From: Archaeoglobaceae archaeon
GTDB taxonomy: Archaea; Halobacteriota; Archaeoglobi; Archaeoglobales; Archaeoglobaceae
NCBI GenBank assembly: GCA_025058955.1
Contig: JANXDV010000012.1
Location: 1-20,278, forward strand
DNA length: 20,278 nt
Reading direction: 5' to 3'
The notes under the pieces were generated by a model. It saw only the letters and a list, made by a program, of their open reading frames with translations, was not told where the DNA came from and searched no databases. The position numbers and the translations under genes were made by a program. Shown piece after piece: positions 1 to 6,891 of the stretch (the stretch's first letter is position 1; the number at the start of each line of letters is the position of its first letter).

Positions 1-1
1 G

Positions 2-379
2 GCTCCAAGCGTCGGTGGTAGAGAGCAATTAGCCATTGAGGCGTTTGCAAGTGCTTTGGAAGTGATCCCAAGAACCTTAGCAGAGAACGCTGGATTAGAT
101 CCAATCGATATCCTTGTAGAGCTCAGAAAATTGCATGAAAGCGGAAAAGTCAGATATGGTGTCGACGTTTTCAAAGGAAAACCAGTGGACATGTTTGAGG
201 CTGGAGTTGTTGAACCACTTAAGGTTAAAAAGCAAGCGATCAGCGGTGCTACTGAGGTAGCAATAATGATCTTAAGAATTGACGATGTGATCGCTTCAAA
301 GGGTTCAGAAAGCAAAGTTGGAGCTGGAGAGAAAGAAAAAGGTGAAGAAGAGGAATCTGAATCTTCATCTGAAGATTGA
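2..379 (+). CDS. thsA/B: Thermosome (group II chaperonin) subunit, C-terminal part
   Basis: The reading frame is open from the first bases of the window, so this is the 3' end of a longer gene; 125 residues are visible. They contain GGREQLAIEAFASALE, then IPRTLAENAGLDPIDIL and the downstream equatorial-domain segment typical of archaeal thermosome subunits, an ATP-driven cytosolic folding chamber. The protein ends in a strongly acidic, Glu/Ser-rich tail of about 20 residues instead of the Gly/Met-rich tail of many group II chaperonins. The family assignment is secure; whether this is the alpha or beta paralogue cannot be told from the C-terminus. A T-rich stretch follows the stop codon. Confidence 0.96.
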   Translation, partial: APSVGGREQLAIEAFASALEVIPRTLAENAGLDPIDILVELRKLHESGKVRYGVDVFKGKPVDMFEAGVVEPLKVKKQAISGATEVAIMILRIDDVIASKGSESKVGAGEKEKGEEEESESSSED

Positions 380-391
380 TTAAATTGAATT

Positions 392-432
392 AAATTTTAT
401 TTTAGTTATTGTTTACTTTTATTTTGTTCTTG
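392..432 (+). terminator. T-rich transcription terminator after thermosome
   Basis: The 55-base gap between two convergent stop codons is very T-rich on the plus strand, with several runs of four T. Archaeal RNA polymerase terminates at such tracts without a hairpin. No strong stem is seen. Inferred from composition only. Confidence 0.35.
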
Positions 433-434
433 CT

Positions 435-1391
435 TTACTCACTGAGCAACTCTCTATAGTCAGAGAGATCAAAGCCCTCTTTTCTCATCAGATCGATCGA
501 GATTATGAACTCATCTTCAGCCTCTCTCTTTGTTCCAACCACGAGATACTTTTTTCCATTTATATCTTCAAGATCTCCCTTTGCAATAACTTTTTCACCC
601 TTAAAAGCCTGCCCAGCAAATGTGTGCGTGAAGCAAAGAATTGCGCAAACCTCTTCATGCTCCAAAGGATAATAAGCGGGATAATCAAAGATGTATTGAT
701 CATTCTTTACTTTTGCCTCAATGGTTCTTTTACCAATTTTAACACCCATCTCTTCTGGGACTCCATTGTCTATTTCATTGTAATCTCTAACATAGAGCAG
801 ATCGAAATATGTGTCACCCAAATAGGCTCTGTGAAATTTTCTTTTTTCATGGGAAACAAATAATTCGTAAGGGATCGGAACTTTTCTCTTTCGATAAATG
901 AGGTCCCAAGTGGACTCATCTAAGTCTAAAAGAATTTCATTTTCAATACCTTTTCTCAATTTTTCTCTTGCATAGAACCACCATTTTCCATATACTATGA
1001 AATCGACATCCGATTCATCGCTCTGCAAACTTATTAACCTCGAGCCAGTCACTCCCATTTGCTCAATTGGGATTGAGCTGAAGAAATTCACAATTTTAGC
1101 TACATTTGAATCCATAACTTCTCTTAACCTTTCCTCAGGCTTGTAAACTTCTTCTACTTCCTTTGTTGGAATTCTAAAGATTCCCCCTTCAAAGTATCTT
1201 CTTGCCAGGGGATGACTCAAAGCCTCTTCATGGGAAAGCTTCTTAAACCTTTTTTCTCCCTTTAATCTGTCTCCTTTCTCATCTGGAGAATAGCGAAGGA
1301 AACATTTTACTTTTTCAGAGTTTTTATATCCAAGAACTGATAAGTAGTAGTCTCCGATTCTTATAAAGTCTCTAAGGCGAATAGGTCGCAT
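435..1391 (-). CDS. Predicted archaeal nucleotidyltransferase (DNA polymerase beta superfamily)
   Basis: A protein of 318 residues. Residues 112-135 carry the polymerase-beta nucleotidyltransferase signature: a G-S pair (116-117) in MGVTGSRL, followed by SDVDFIVYG with the acidic pair D128/D130 that would bind the catalytic metal. The family is an archaeal group of predicted nucleotidyltransferases; the substrate (a tRNA, another RNA, a nucleotide or a protein) is not known to me and is not shown by the sequence. The N-terminal ~90 residues are basic and may bind nucleic acid. The start overlaps the end of the upstream zinc-finger gene by 20 bases, so the two are probably translated from one transcript and may act together. 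The fold is confident, the role unknown. Confidence 0.8.
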   Translation of the reverse strand: MRPIRLRDFIRIGDYYLSVLGYKNSEKVKCFLRYSPDEKGDRLKGEKRFKKLSHEEALSHPLARRYFEGGIFRIPTKEVEEVYKPEERLREVMDSNVAKIVNFFSSIPIEQMGVTGSRLISLQSDESDVDFIVYGKWWFYAREKLRKGIENEILLDLDESTWDLIYRKRKVPIPYELFVSHEKRKFHRAYLGDTYFDLLYVRDYNEIDNGVPEEMGVKIGKRTIEAKVKNDQYIFDYPAYYPLEHEEVCAILCFTHTFAGQAFKGEKVIAKGDLEDINGKKYLVVGTKREAEDEFIISIDLMRKEGFDLSDYRELLSE

Positions 1392-1935
1392 AAATTCTCT
1401 TTATGTCCTTTGCAATAGCCTTTTCACCCTCTTTCTTTAGCAACCTTCCATCTATGAGTTTTATTCTCTTAATCACATACCTTTTCCCTTCAATTTCTAT
1501 TTCTTCGTTGATCTTGAACTCTGTTTCACCATCGAAAAGGATCTTGTAACTCGAAGTTACCGCTTTTTTGTGTAAGCTGAATTTTACATACACCTCTCCA
1601 ACTTCTTTCAGCCATACCGCAACCGAATCCTTGGCTCTCGCAAACTCAACAATTCTACCGTCTCTCAGCTGAATTGCGGTAATTCTGCCAACTCTACTCT
1701 CATTTTCGAAATCTACGACTAATTCATTACCTTTAAAGAGCTCCTCATCCTCAAAAACCTTTATACTTCCAATTCTTGTCCGATCTTCTTCACTAAAGAT
1801 CGCCCTTATTTTAAGCTCTTTTCTTGGCATTAGATGAACGTGAGTTCCACAGAGTGAACATCTGAATACCCTATCCTTTATATTCACATGCTCCGTAAAG
1901 TCTTTGCAGTTGTCACAGTAGAGTTCTGCTTTCAT
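1372..1935 (-). CDS. HVO_0476-family archaeal zinc-finger protein
   Basis: A protein of 187 residues starting with a four-cysteine zinc ribbon: C7-x2-C10 in YCDNC and C26-x2-C29 in FRCSLCG, with T14, E15 and H16 between them. This matches the conserved archaeal family known from haloarchaeal HVO_0476. The rest is rich in beta strands and charged, with no other recognised motif. Function is unknown; the ribbon suggests RNA or protein binding. It is the first gene of a pair with the nucleotidyltransferase. A TATA-like AAATATTTT lies 20-35 bases upstream (about 1958-1968) and a GGAGG lies about 14 bases before the ATG, which is too far for a normal Shine-Dalgarno site. Confidence 0.8.
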   Translation of the reverse strand: MKAELYCDNCKDFTEHVNIKDRVFRCSLCGTHVHLMPRKELKIRAIFSEEDRTRIGSIKVFEDEELFKGNELVVDFENESRVGRITAIQLRDGRIVEFARAKDSVAVWLKEVGEVYVKFSLHKKAVTSSYKILFDGETEFKINEEIEIEGKRYVIKRIKLIDGRLLKKEGEKAIAKDIKRIYATYSP

Positions 1936-2000
1936 GGATAAAATTAAACTCCCTCCTTAAAATATTTTGGCATTAGATCGATTAGGAAAGATTGAGCAAG

Positions 2001-2009
2001 ATTTAAAAT
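2001..2009 (+). promoter_or_regulatory. TATA box of the PUA-protein gene
   Basis: ATTTAAAAT is centred about 23 bases before the GTG at 2028, which places the transcription start at or next to the start codon. This suggests a leaderless mRNA. Position and composition only. Confidence 0.4.
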
Positions 2010-2027
2010 TTCAAGACGATTTTTAAT

Positions 2028-2498
2028 GTGCACAGGAGGAGGCTTAGAAAGAAAGAAGCTAAGGAGATAACGAAAGAGATCAGTGAAAAAGCGGGAGTGA
2101 TCGTTGAAGGTGAAATGGATCTAATAGAATTTGGAGACTTGAAGCTAATTCTCGTGAACAACGAACCCTTGCTGATTGAGTATGGAGGGAGGCATTACTT
2201 ATCTGTTTATGGTGCAATTAAGCTCAAACCTGAAAAATATCGAGTAACAGTAGATTCTGGAGCTTTAGAATTCATAATTAACGGTGCAGATATAATGAAA
2301 CCTGGAATAGTTTTTGCGGATAGCAGAATAAAAGAGGGAGACTTTGTATATGTCACAGTGGAGGGAAAAGAAAGCACCATTGCGGTTGGGATTGCATTGT
2401 GCAATGCTGAAGATATGAAGGGCAAAGGTAAAGCGGTTAAAAATTTGCATCACGTCAAGGATAAGATCTGGAAATACATAGTTGAGATCAAAAAGTGA
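2028..2498 (+). CDS. PUA-domain RNA-binding protein (archaeal MCT-1-like)
   Basis: A protein of 156 residues with a basic N-terminal segment (HRRRLRKKEAKEI) and a DUF1947-like domain (about 1-70), then a PUA domain (about 72-150) recognisable by the KPGIVFADSRIKEGDFVYV stretch, GIALCNAEDMKGKGKA and a final HHVKDKIWKY. Archaeal proteins of this build are the relatives of eukaryotic MCT-1/Tma20, which binds the small ribosomal subunit in initiation and recycling; a ribosome-linked role here is inferred from the family. The start is GTG. An out-of-frame ATG two bases upstream ends quickly and is not used. The TATA-like sequence close upstream argues for leaderless initiation. It converges with the iron-sulfur gene 37 bases downstream. 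Confidence 0.85.
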   Translation: MHRRRLRKKEAKEITKEISEKAGVIVEGEMDLIEFGDLKLILVNNEPLLIEYGGRHYLSVYGAIKLKPEKYRVTVDSGALEFIINGADIMKPGIVFADSRIKEGDFVYVTVEGKESTIAVGIALCNAEDMKGKGKAVKNLHHVKDKIWKYIVEIKK

Positions 2499-2535
2499 TC
2501 TCGCTCATCATGCTTATCTAATCTTTAGCTTTTTG

Positions 2536-3591
2536 CTAATCTGGAATGAACTCTGGCGGTCTAACTGCTTTGAGCTTTATAGCATTCTGCTTACATCCAA
2601 TAACACAAACTCCACAGCCAAAGCACTTTTCAGCAATAACCTTAGCCTTGAATTTCTTACTACCTTCAGGTCTGTAAAGCTCAATCGCATCGAAATGACA
2701 TCTTTCAATGCAAGTCTGACAGCCATTGCATTTCTCTGTTTCGACAAAAGCTTCATATCTGCTTTTCTCCAGCAAAGAGTTCATTGAAACTTTTGCAAAT
2801 TTCGCGGAGATGAAGTTCTCACAACAGTCAGCACAGCAGTTGCAATTAACTGAAATTCTGGGATCAACTATTTTCGCAGTGTTTGGCCACATGTGAACCA
2901 GACCATCTTTTTCCATTTCATCTATCAGCTTTAAAGCCTCTTCAACCGTGATCTCTATCCCCACTCCTCTTTCGATCACATACTCCGCCCCTCTACCAAC
3001 TTGAATACACTTCCAGGTTCTCTTATCTTCAGCATTCTCTTTTGTAAACCTGCAACCTTCTCCAGTTAGAAAGGTAACATTTCTACACGAGCATGGAACC
3101 ACTGCGATCTTCTTCTGCGCTTTTAGCATTTCTTTAATATTCTCGTGTGGTAAAACATCTGGTAAGTCTTTTATAGCATTGTAGGCAGGAACAACTCGTG
3201 ATAATTTTCTCCCTTCATGGATCAGAGTTTTCAATACCGCTCCATGAGCTTCCTTCTCTATGAAATCCTTCCATAGCTTTGCATACTCTGGATCTTTCAT
3301 CTTCTCACTTGCAAGAGAGGCATCGTGGAGTTGAACAATGTTTCTTGCAAATCTGAAGAATTCACGATTCTTAAAATCCTTTGGAATAACGACACCTTTT
3401 ACAAATAGATCCTCAAGGATCCTTCTTACTTTCTCTTCTTCCATTCCGATTTTCTTTGCGATCTCTTTTACTGTTCCAGGGAGTAAAGAGGCAACTTTTG
3501 CGCTTTCTTCATCCATAAGATACTCTAAGATCTTCCTCATCAACTCAGACCTCGGAAAACCGAGTTTTTCCATCAGAATTTCGTAACTCAT
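2536..3591 (-). CDS. Iron-sulfur protein with apparent N-terminal winged helix and two C-terminal 4Fe-4S sites
   Basis: A protein of 351 residues. Residues about 15-75 look like a winged helix-turn-helix (KEIAKKIGMEEEKVRRILED followed by a wing-like VVIP segment). A middle cysteine region follows: C167-S-C169, C180 and C195, then a cluster at 250-257 (CNCCADCC) that may hold another metal centre. The C-terminus is a two-cluster ferredoxin domain, C288-x2-C291-x2-C294-x3-C298 and C323-x2-C326-x2-C329-x3-C333. Similar proteins occur in anaerobic archaea and bacteria; I know no established function. It could be a redox-responsive regulator or an electron-transfer partner for acyl-CoA metabolism (inference). 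It diverges from phaE across 101 bases, so the two promoters are next to each other. Confidence 0.8.
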   Translation of the reverse strand: MSYEILMEKLGFPRSELMRKILEYLMDEESAKVASLLPGTVKEIAKKIGMEEEKVRRILEDLFVKGVVIPKDFKNREFFRFARNIVQLHDASLASEKMKDPEYAKLWKDFIEKEAHGAVLKTLIHEGRKLSRVVPAYNAIKDLPDVLPHENIKEMLKAQKKIAVVPCSCRNVTFLTGEGCRFTKENAEDKRTWKCIQVGRGAEYVIERGVGIEITVEEALKLIDEMEKDGLVHMWPNTAKIVDPRISVNCNCCADCCENFISAKFAKVSMNSLLEKSRYEAFVETEKCNGCQTCIERCHFDAIELYRPEGSKKFKAKVIAEKCFGCGVCVIGCKQNAIKLKAVRPPEFIPD

Positions 3592-3610
3592 AGCTTCTCG
3601 AAATCCATAG

Positions 3611-3622
3611 AAATTATTTAAA
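3611..3622 (-). promoter_or_regulatory. TATA box of the iron-sulfur gene
   Basis: On the minus strand this reads TTTAAATAATTT, centred about 25 bases before the ATG at 3591. The spacing suggests a leaderless or near-leaderless mRNA. Confidence 0.5.
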
Positions 3623-3661
3623 GTTTGTGATGTTTGTTAAAGATATATACAACTTCGAAAG

Positions 3662-3669
3662 ATATATAT
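3662..3669 (+). promoter_or_regulatory. TATA box of phaE, preceded by a repeated AGATATAT element
   Basis: ATATATAT is centred about 27 bases before the ATG at 3693, fitting a leaderless phaE-phaC mRNA. A second AGATATAT copy begins at 3641, 19 bases before the first (AGATATATA at 3660). It could be a second core promoter or part of a regulatory site. Confidence 0.5.
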
Positions 3670-3692
3670 CCTTCCAATGTTTAGAAATAACT

Positions 3693-4613
3693 ATGATTAG
3701 CCAAGATGAGGCAATCGAACTTTTTAAACTCGCTCCCAAAGAGTCTTTTGAACTCCTTTTGAGGAATATTGAGATAAGAAGAGTGGTGGAAAAGCTTTGG
3801 GAAAAACATCAGCAAGGGAGCATAAGTTATGACGAAAATTTTGAAAAGATCTATGAAGAATTCTCTAAGTTCTTCTATCGCCCCATTGAAGTTGCTATCT
3901 TTGGAATTAAACAGCTAAGTTATCTATTTCCTTTTGTAGAGTTTATGAAAATTTTAGAGTCTCAGAATGAGCTTTGGGATGCCTACTACGAGTTTTTAGG
4001 TTCCGCTTTTTCTCATTTAAGACTCTTATCTGAAATTTACTTTTCTTACACCGCTACTGAGCCTGTAAAAAGCGTAATTGATAGATTTCTCGATCAATAT
4101 GTAGATTCAATAAAATCCAGCGTTTCAGAATTTACTAAAATCGATCTAATGCATGAATACCCTTTGATTTTACCTAAAAAAGTTTTTGAGGATTTTGATG
4201 AAGCAATTAGCAGTTGGAGAAGTTTTTTGGAGTTTTTTAGAATGTATAGGGATCTAAGAAAGGGGGCTTTTGTAAGCGCAGCGGAGAGATTTATAGAAAT
4301 TGCAAATAATAAAAAATTCTCAGATCTATTAGAATTTTTAAACACATTCTCAAATGAGGAGGCTAAAGAATTTGACAACTTGCTGAGATCGGAGAAATAC
4401 GTGGAAGTTCAGAAGAAGATGATCGAAAGTCTCATGGATTACATCTATCACTTCAGAAAATTCTATGAAGGGATTGCAGAAAATAACCCTTTAAATCCAT
4501 TTGCAACGATTTCTCAGTTGGATGAGGCTTTTAAGAGAATTTTTGATCTTAGAAGGAAGATCAGAGAACTCGAAAAAAGGATAGAAGAGATCGAAAGAGG
4601 TGTGAATAGATGA
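3693..4613 (+). CDS. phaE: Class III PHA synthase subunit PhaE
   Basis: PhaE is the non-catalytic partner that class III PHA synthases need for polymerising activity. From the ATG at 3693 the protein has 306 residues, is mostly alpha-helical and lacks a signal peptide. The recognisable part is the C-terminus: NPFATISQLDEAFKRIFDL followed by RRKIRELEKRIEEIE matches the end of class III PhaE proteins, where a short Ser/Thr-x-x-(Asp/Glu) segment precedes a Leu-Arg-Arg coiled coil. The gene overlaps phaC by four bases (ATGA). It is close in length to bacterial PhaE and longer than the short haloarchaeal PhaE known to me (about 180 residues). An upstream in-frame ATG at 3627 would add 22 residues but would leave the TATA at 3662 inside the gene, so I prefer 3693. 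Confidence 0.82.
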   Translation: MISQDEAIELFKLAPKESFELLLRNIEIRRVVEKLWEKHQQGSISYDENFEKIYEEFSKFFYRPIEVAIFGIKQLSYLFPFVEFMKILESQNELWDAYYEFLGSAFSHLRLLSEIYFSYTATEPVKSVIDRFLDQYVDSIKSSVSEFTKIDLMHEYPLILPKKVFEDFDEAISSWRSFLEFFRMYRDLRKGAFVSAAERFIEIANNKKFSDLLEFLNTFSNEEAKEFDNLLRSEKYVEVQKKMIESLMDYIYHFRKFYEGIAENNPLNPFATISQLDEAFKRIFDLRRKIRELEKRIEEIERGVNR

Positions 4614-5584
4614 TCTCTGAAAAGATAAAGAATATAAAACCAGGAGTTTGTGAATACGAGATCGTTCACGAGGATTGGGTTTTCAGGTTACTGCATTACA
4701 AAGGAGAGCCAATTTACAAGACTCCTGTTTTGATCTGTTATGCTTTCATAAACAGACCGGTAATTCTGGATCTGCATGAAGAGGTGAGTGTAATAAAAAG
4801 GTTGCTGGAAGCAGGGCTCGATATTTGGATGGTAGACTGGGGGTATCCGAGCTTTGCGGATAGGCATCTGAGGATCTCGGACTATATAGACTACTTGGAC
4901 TTCTGTGTAGATCTTGTTAGGAGAGAAAGAAAAGTGGACAAGTTAACACTGCATGGATACTGCTTAGGCTCAACACTTGCGGTCATATACTCCGCATTGT
5001 ATCCTGAAAAGATTAAAAATCTCATAATCCAAACTCCACCAATTAACTTCGATACAGAAAACACTTTGGCGATCTGGGCAAAGAGTATAGATCCGAGAAA
5101 GATCTCTAAAGCACTTTTCAACGCAAGTGGAGACTTGCTGAATCTCGCTTTTTTGCTCGTAGATCCAATAAGACTAATAGTTGGTAAGTATCAATCTTTA
5201 ATTAATAGTTTTGAGGACGAAAAATCTGTCAAGGACTTCTTTTTCATGGATCACTGGATCTTCGATTCTCCATCAGTTGCTGGAGATGTTTTTGAAGAAT
5301 TCATACTCCGATGGTATCATGGGAACGAGGTAATGAACGGTAATTACGAGATCGAGGGAAAGAAAGTAGATATAAGTAAGATAGATATGCCTGTCCTTGT
5401 TTTAGCAGCCGAAAAAGACCATATAACCCCACCAGAATCCGTGATACCCTTCTTTGAAAAGATCCCTTCGAGAGATAAGAAGATGCTTTTGTCTGAGAAG
5501 GGGCATATAGGATTGAGTGTGAGTAAGACATCTCATAGTAAAATTTGGCCTGAAGCGATTCGTTGGATCGTTGAAAGATCTTAG
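4610..5584 (+). CDS. phaC: Class III PHA synthase catalytic subunit PhaC
   Basis: An alpha/beta-hydrolase-fold enzyme of 324 residues that would polymerise (R)-3-hydroxyacyl-CoA into polyhydroxyalkanoate at the granule surface. The lipase-like box is G116-Y-C118-L-G120, with cysteine in place of the serine of lipases, which is the mark of PHA synthases. The other triad members fit D270 (AAEKDHITP) and H299 (EKGHIGLS). The Cys-to-Asp spacing (152) and Asp-to-His spacing (29) nearly match the class III enzyme of Allochromatium vinosum (Cys149, Asp302, His331, from memory). The protein is about 30 residues shorter than usual class III PhaC, mainly before the cysteine. It starts within the phaE stop codon (ATGA), consistent with a two-subunit enzyme. 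No phaA or phaB genes lie in the window. Confidence 0.92.
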   Translation: MISEKIKNIKPGVCEYEIVHEDWVFRLLHYKGEPIYKTPVLICYAFINRPVILDLHEEVSVIKRLLEAGLDIWMVDWGYPSFADRHLRISDYIDYLDFCVDLVRRERKVDKLTLHGYCLGSTLAVIYSALYPEKIKNLIIQTPPINFDTENTLAIWAKSIDPRKISKALFNASGDLLNLAFLLVDPIRLIVGKYQSLINSFEDEKSVKDFFFMDHWIFDSPSVAGDVFEEFILRWYHGNEVMNGNYEIEGKKVDISKIDMPVLVLAAEKDHITPPESVIPFFEKIPSRDKKMLLSEKGHIGLSVSKTSHSKIWPEAIRWIVERS

Positions 5585-5600
5585 TAATTTAAAATTCGAT

Positions 5601-5619
5601 TAAAAGAAAAAATAAAAAA
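5601..5619 (-). terminator. T-rich terminator of the minus-strand phasin-like gene
   Basis: Read on the minus strand this is TTTTTTATTTTTTCTTTT, directly after the stop codon at 5623. It fits archaeal T-tract termination and separates the convergent phaC and phasin-like genes. Confidence 0.45.
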
Positions 5620-5622
5620 TAT

Positions 5623-5937
5623 TCACTCTTTTTTCTTTGTAGCGGTTTTCTCACCAAATTCGATCATCTTGGAGAAGATCTCATCTTGTTGCTTTTCAAA
5701 CTGGTCAAGTAGCTTTTTGAAGTTTTCAAAAACCTTCGTCTGAGACTCCATGTAAAGATCTATCGTCTTCTTCACACTCTCGTAGCTTTCGGAAGGTATA
5801 AACTGTCTCATATACATCTCATACATGCTCATATAGCTATCCATCGCTATCTTCACCATATCCAGCATAGATTTACCCACAGCAAAACCCATCTTATACA
5901 TACCCCTTACCGCATCCATAAATTCCCTATACTCCAT
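5623..5937 (-). CDS. phaP: Phasin-like PHA granule-associated protein
   Basis: A protein of 104 residues, almost wholly helical and strikingly rich in methionine, tyrosine and phenylalanine: an amphipathic N-terminal half (residues 1-45), a short break at IPSES, then a charged helix with KVFENFKKLLDQFEKQQDE and a lysine-rich end. This is the look of phasins, which coat PHA granules; sequence conservation among phasins is weak, so the call rests on helical build plus position opposite phaE-phaC. The start is the ATG at 5937: GGAGGTGA lies 5 bases before it. A GTG nine bases upstream lies inside that Shine-Dalgarno and is not used. The gene overlaps the upstream AbrB gene by 11 bases. Confidence 0.65.
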   Translation of the reverse strand: MEYREFMDAVRGMYKMGFAVGKSMLDMVKIAMDSYMSMYEMYMRQFIPSESYESVKKTIDLYMESQTKVFENFKKLLDQFEKQQDEIFSKMIEFGEKTATKKKE

Positions 5938-6199
5938 CCTTTTCACCTCCTAACTCCTTAATTACTATAACTTTAACAACGTCCCCTTCCTTTAAATCAA
6001 GAGCTATTCTATCTGCTTCAGGAATACTCAATCTTCCACCGCTCTGAAGTTTAGCTCTAAAAATTGCTGTGTTGCTTTGCATGGGATTTAGCTTTGCTAA
6101 GTTATTCAAAGCGGTTGTTATCATCTCAATTAGGTTTGTCTGCATCTTCAGGGTATTTTCCCAGAGCTTCTGGACCTCCTTTAGGTAATCCATTACCAT
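5927..6199 (-). CDS. AbrB/SpoVT-type regulator with phasin-like N-terminal helix (PhaR-like)
   Basis: A protein of 90 residues in two parts. Residues 1-40 form an amphipathic helix (YLKEVQKLWENTLKMQTNLI and on) that resembles the neighbouring phasin-like protein. Residues about 44-80 are a swapped-hairpin AbrB/MazE/SpoVT DNA-binding domain: AKLQSGGRLSIPEADRIAL, then LKEGDVVKVIVI. Haloarchaeal PHA loci encode AbrB-type proteins beside phaP, one of which (PhaR) binds granules and represses phaP (known from Haloferax). I infer the same logic here: the helix binds PHA granules, and the hairpin domain binds the promoter when no granule surface is free. It is the first gene of the minus-strand pair. 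The start could be ATG 6199 or ATG 6193. Confidence 0.75.
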   Translation of the reverse strand: MVMDYLKEVQKLWENTLKMQTNLIEMITTALNNLAKLNPMQSNTAIFRAKLQSGGRLSIPEADRIALDLKEGDVVKVIVIKELGGEKDGV

Positions 6200-6214
6200 T
6201 AAATACCACTAAAT
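6195..6214. promoter_or_regulatory. Tandem 10-base repeat at the start of the AbrB gene, candidate operator
   Basis: ACCATTAAAT and ACCACTAAAT stand head to tail with one mismatch, one helical turn apart, over the presumed transcription start and start codon of the AbrB-phasin pair. This is where an autorepressor would bind. The binding is inferred. Confidence 0.4.
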
Positions 6215-6220
6215 GGTCAA

Positions 6221-6230
6221 AGTTTAAAAA
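6221..6230 (-). promoter_or_regulatory. TATA box of the AbrB-phasin operon
   Basis: The minus strand reads TTTTTAAACT, centred about 26 bases before the ATG at 6199, fitting a leaderless mRNA. Confidence 0.45.
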
Positions 6231-6283
6231 GTTTTCGATAAAAAATTATTTAATTCAGATGAGATCGTTCTCTACCAATCGGA

Positions 6284-6292
6284 ATTTATATA
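6284..6292 (+). promoter_or_regulatory. TATA box ahead of a decayed ORF
   Basis: A very good archaeal TATA sequence (AATTTATATAAAC spans it) centred about 21 bases before an ATG at 6309. It appears to have served the decayed gene that follows. Confidence 0.4.
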
Positions 6293-6308
6293 AACAATGA
6301 ATACAAAA

Positions 6309-6472
6309 ATGGTAATTAAAAGACTCCATTACCAGCTGAAGATTTAGCTGAAGCACTACATGGAGCCAAGAGGCATAGAGTTTTGGCGATAGTATTAGAA
6401 TTAACAAAGCAATTCGACCCTAAGCTCTATCAAGAATTTTGAGCAAAGAATCCCTTCAAAGAAAAAGCTTAA
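6309..6472 (+). pseudogene. Decayed small ORF of about 53 codons, possible antitoxin-like remnant
   Basis: After a good TATA box, the ATG at 6309 begins MVIKRL and then runs out of frame. Shifting by one base at about 6325 opens a continuous protein-like stretch: PLPAEDLAEALHGAKRHR, then VLAIVLELTKQFDPKLYQEF. It meets a TGA at 6440 and continues AKNPFKEKA to a TAA at 6470-6472. One frameshift plus one nonsense change (TGG to TGA would be enough) explain it. I do not recognise the family; the size and sequence would suit a small antitoxin. Sequencing or assembly error is the alternative for the frameshift, less so for both. Confidence 0.4.
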
Positions 6473-6619
6473 CCTCTTCTTATAATAACCCCTTACGTAA
6501 ACCTTTCTTCCCCTTAACTCGATAATGTGGTCTTATGTAAATCAGCCAGCTTCCATCTCTTTCCTAATTTCTTCATCTATTTTATTTATCTCTTCATCAG
6601 TATAACGTGGTAACCTCAT
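6468..6619 (-). pseudogene. Decayed small ORF with basic His/Arg/Tyr-rich end
   Basis: From the ATG at 6619 the minus strand reads MRLPRYTDEEINKIDEE, then IRKEMEAG and a TGA at 6542-6544. Just past it, in a shifted frame, comes LIYIRPHYRVKGKK, and after another one-base shift VYVRGYYKKRL. The pieces join as one small basic protein if two one-base changes are allowed (for example, an extra G in the GGCTGATTT region). The frame is also open upstream of the ATG as far as 6691. The order and charge pattern look like a decayed real gene and not chance, but I cannot name the family. Confidence 0.4.
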
Positions 6620-6695
6620 AACTTCGTTTCTTCTCTTTCTTGCTGTTATAGCATGGTAAATATCTCTTCCCTGCTTACAGAGAATGAGCTTCTAA

Positions 6696-6880
6696 TCTTT
6701 TAAAGCTTGTCTGGAGAGAAGAAAAAGGTGGAAAGAAAGCCAAAACCTTTTAAGACCAAGATTGCTCATAACAGTTTCTAAAGAAGTCTACGACTATCTG
6801 AAGGGAAGCGTTTACAATGCTTCAAATTCATCGAAGATCTCTTTAAAAGATTCAAAAACCAAGTTCAGCCATCTTTTATT
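6696..6880 (+). other. Gene-poor spacer with a possible antitoxin-like fragment
   Basis: The plus frame is open from 6696 into the tRNA gene. It includes LLITVSKEVYDYLKGS at about 6762-6809, which resembles the N-terminal strand and helix of VapB-type antitoxins. There is no ATG, no clear Shine-Dalgarno sequence, and the frame ends in the tRNA, so an intact gene is not supported. The rest of 6620-6891 shows nothing I can name. Confidence 0.25.
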
Positions 6881-6891
6881 CTCGTTTCGAA

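Noticed and set aside
4094..4378. Minus-strand ORF of 94 codons inside phaE
   Set aside because: It is opposite a gene with coding-like composition, has low-complexity content and no upstream signals; a shadow of phaE.
4610..5584. PhaC as an ordinary esterase or lipase
   Set aside because: The nucleophile box carries Cys (GYCLG) rather than Ser, and the gene overlaps phaE; both favour PHA synthase.
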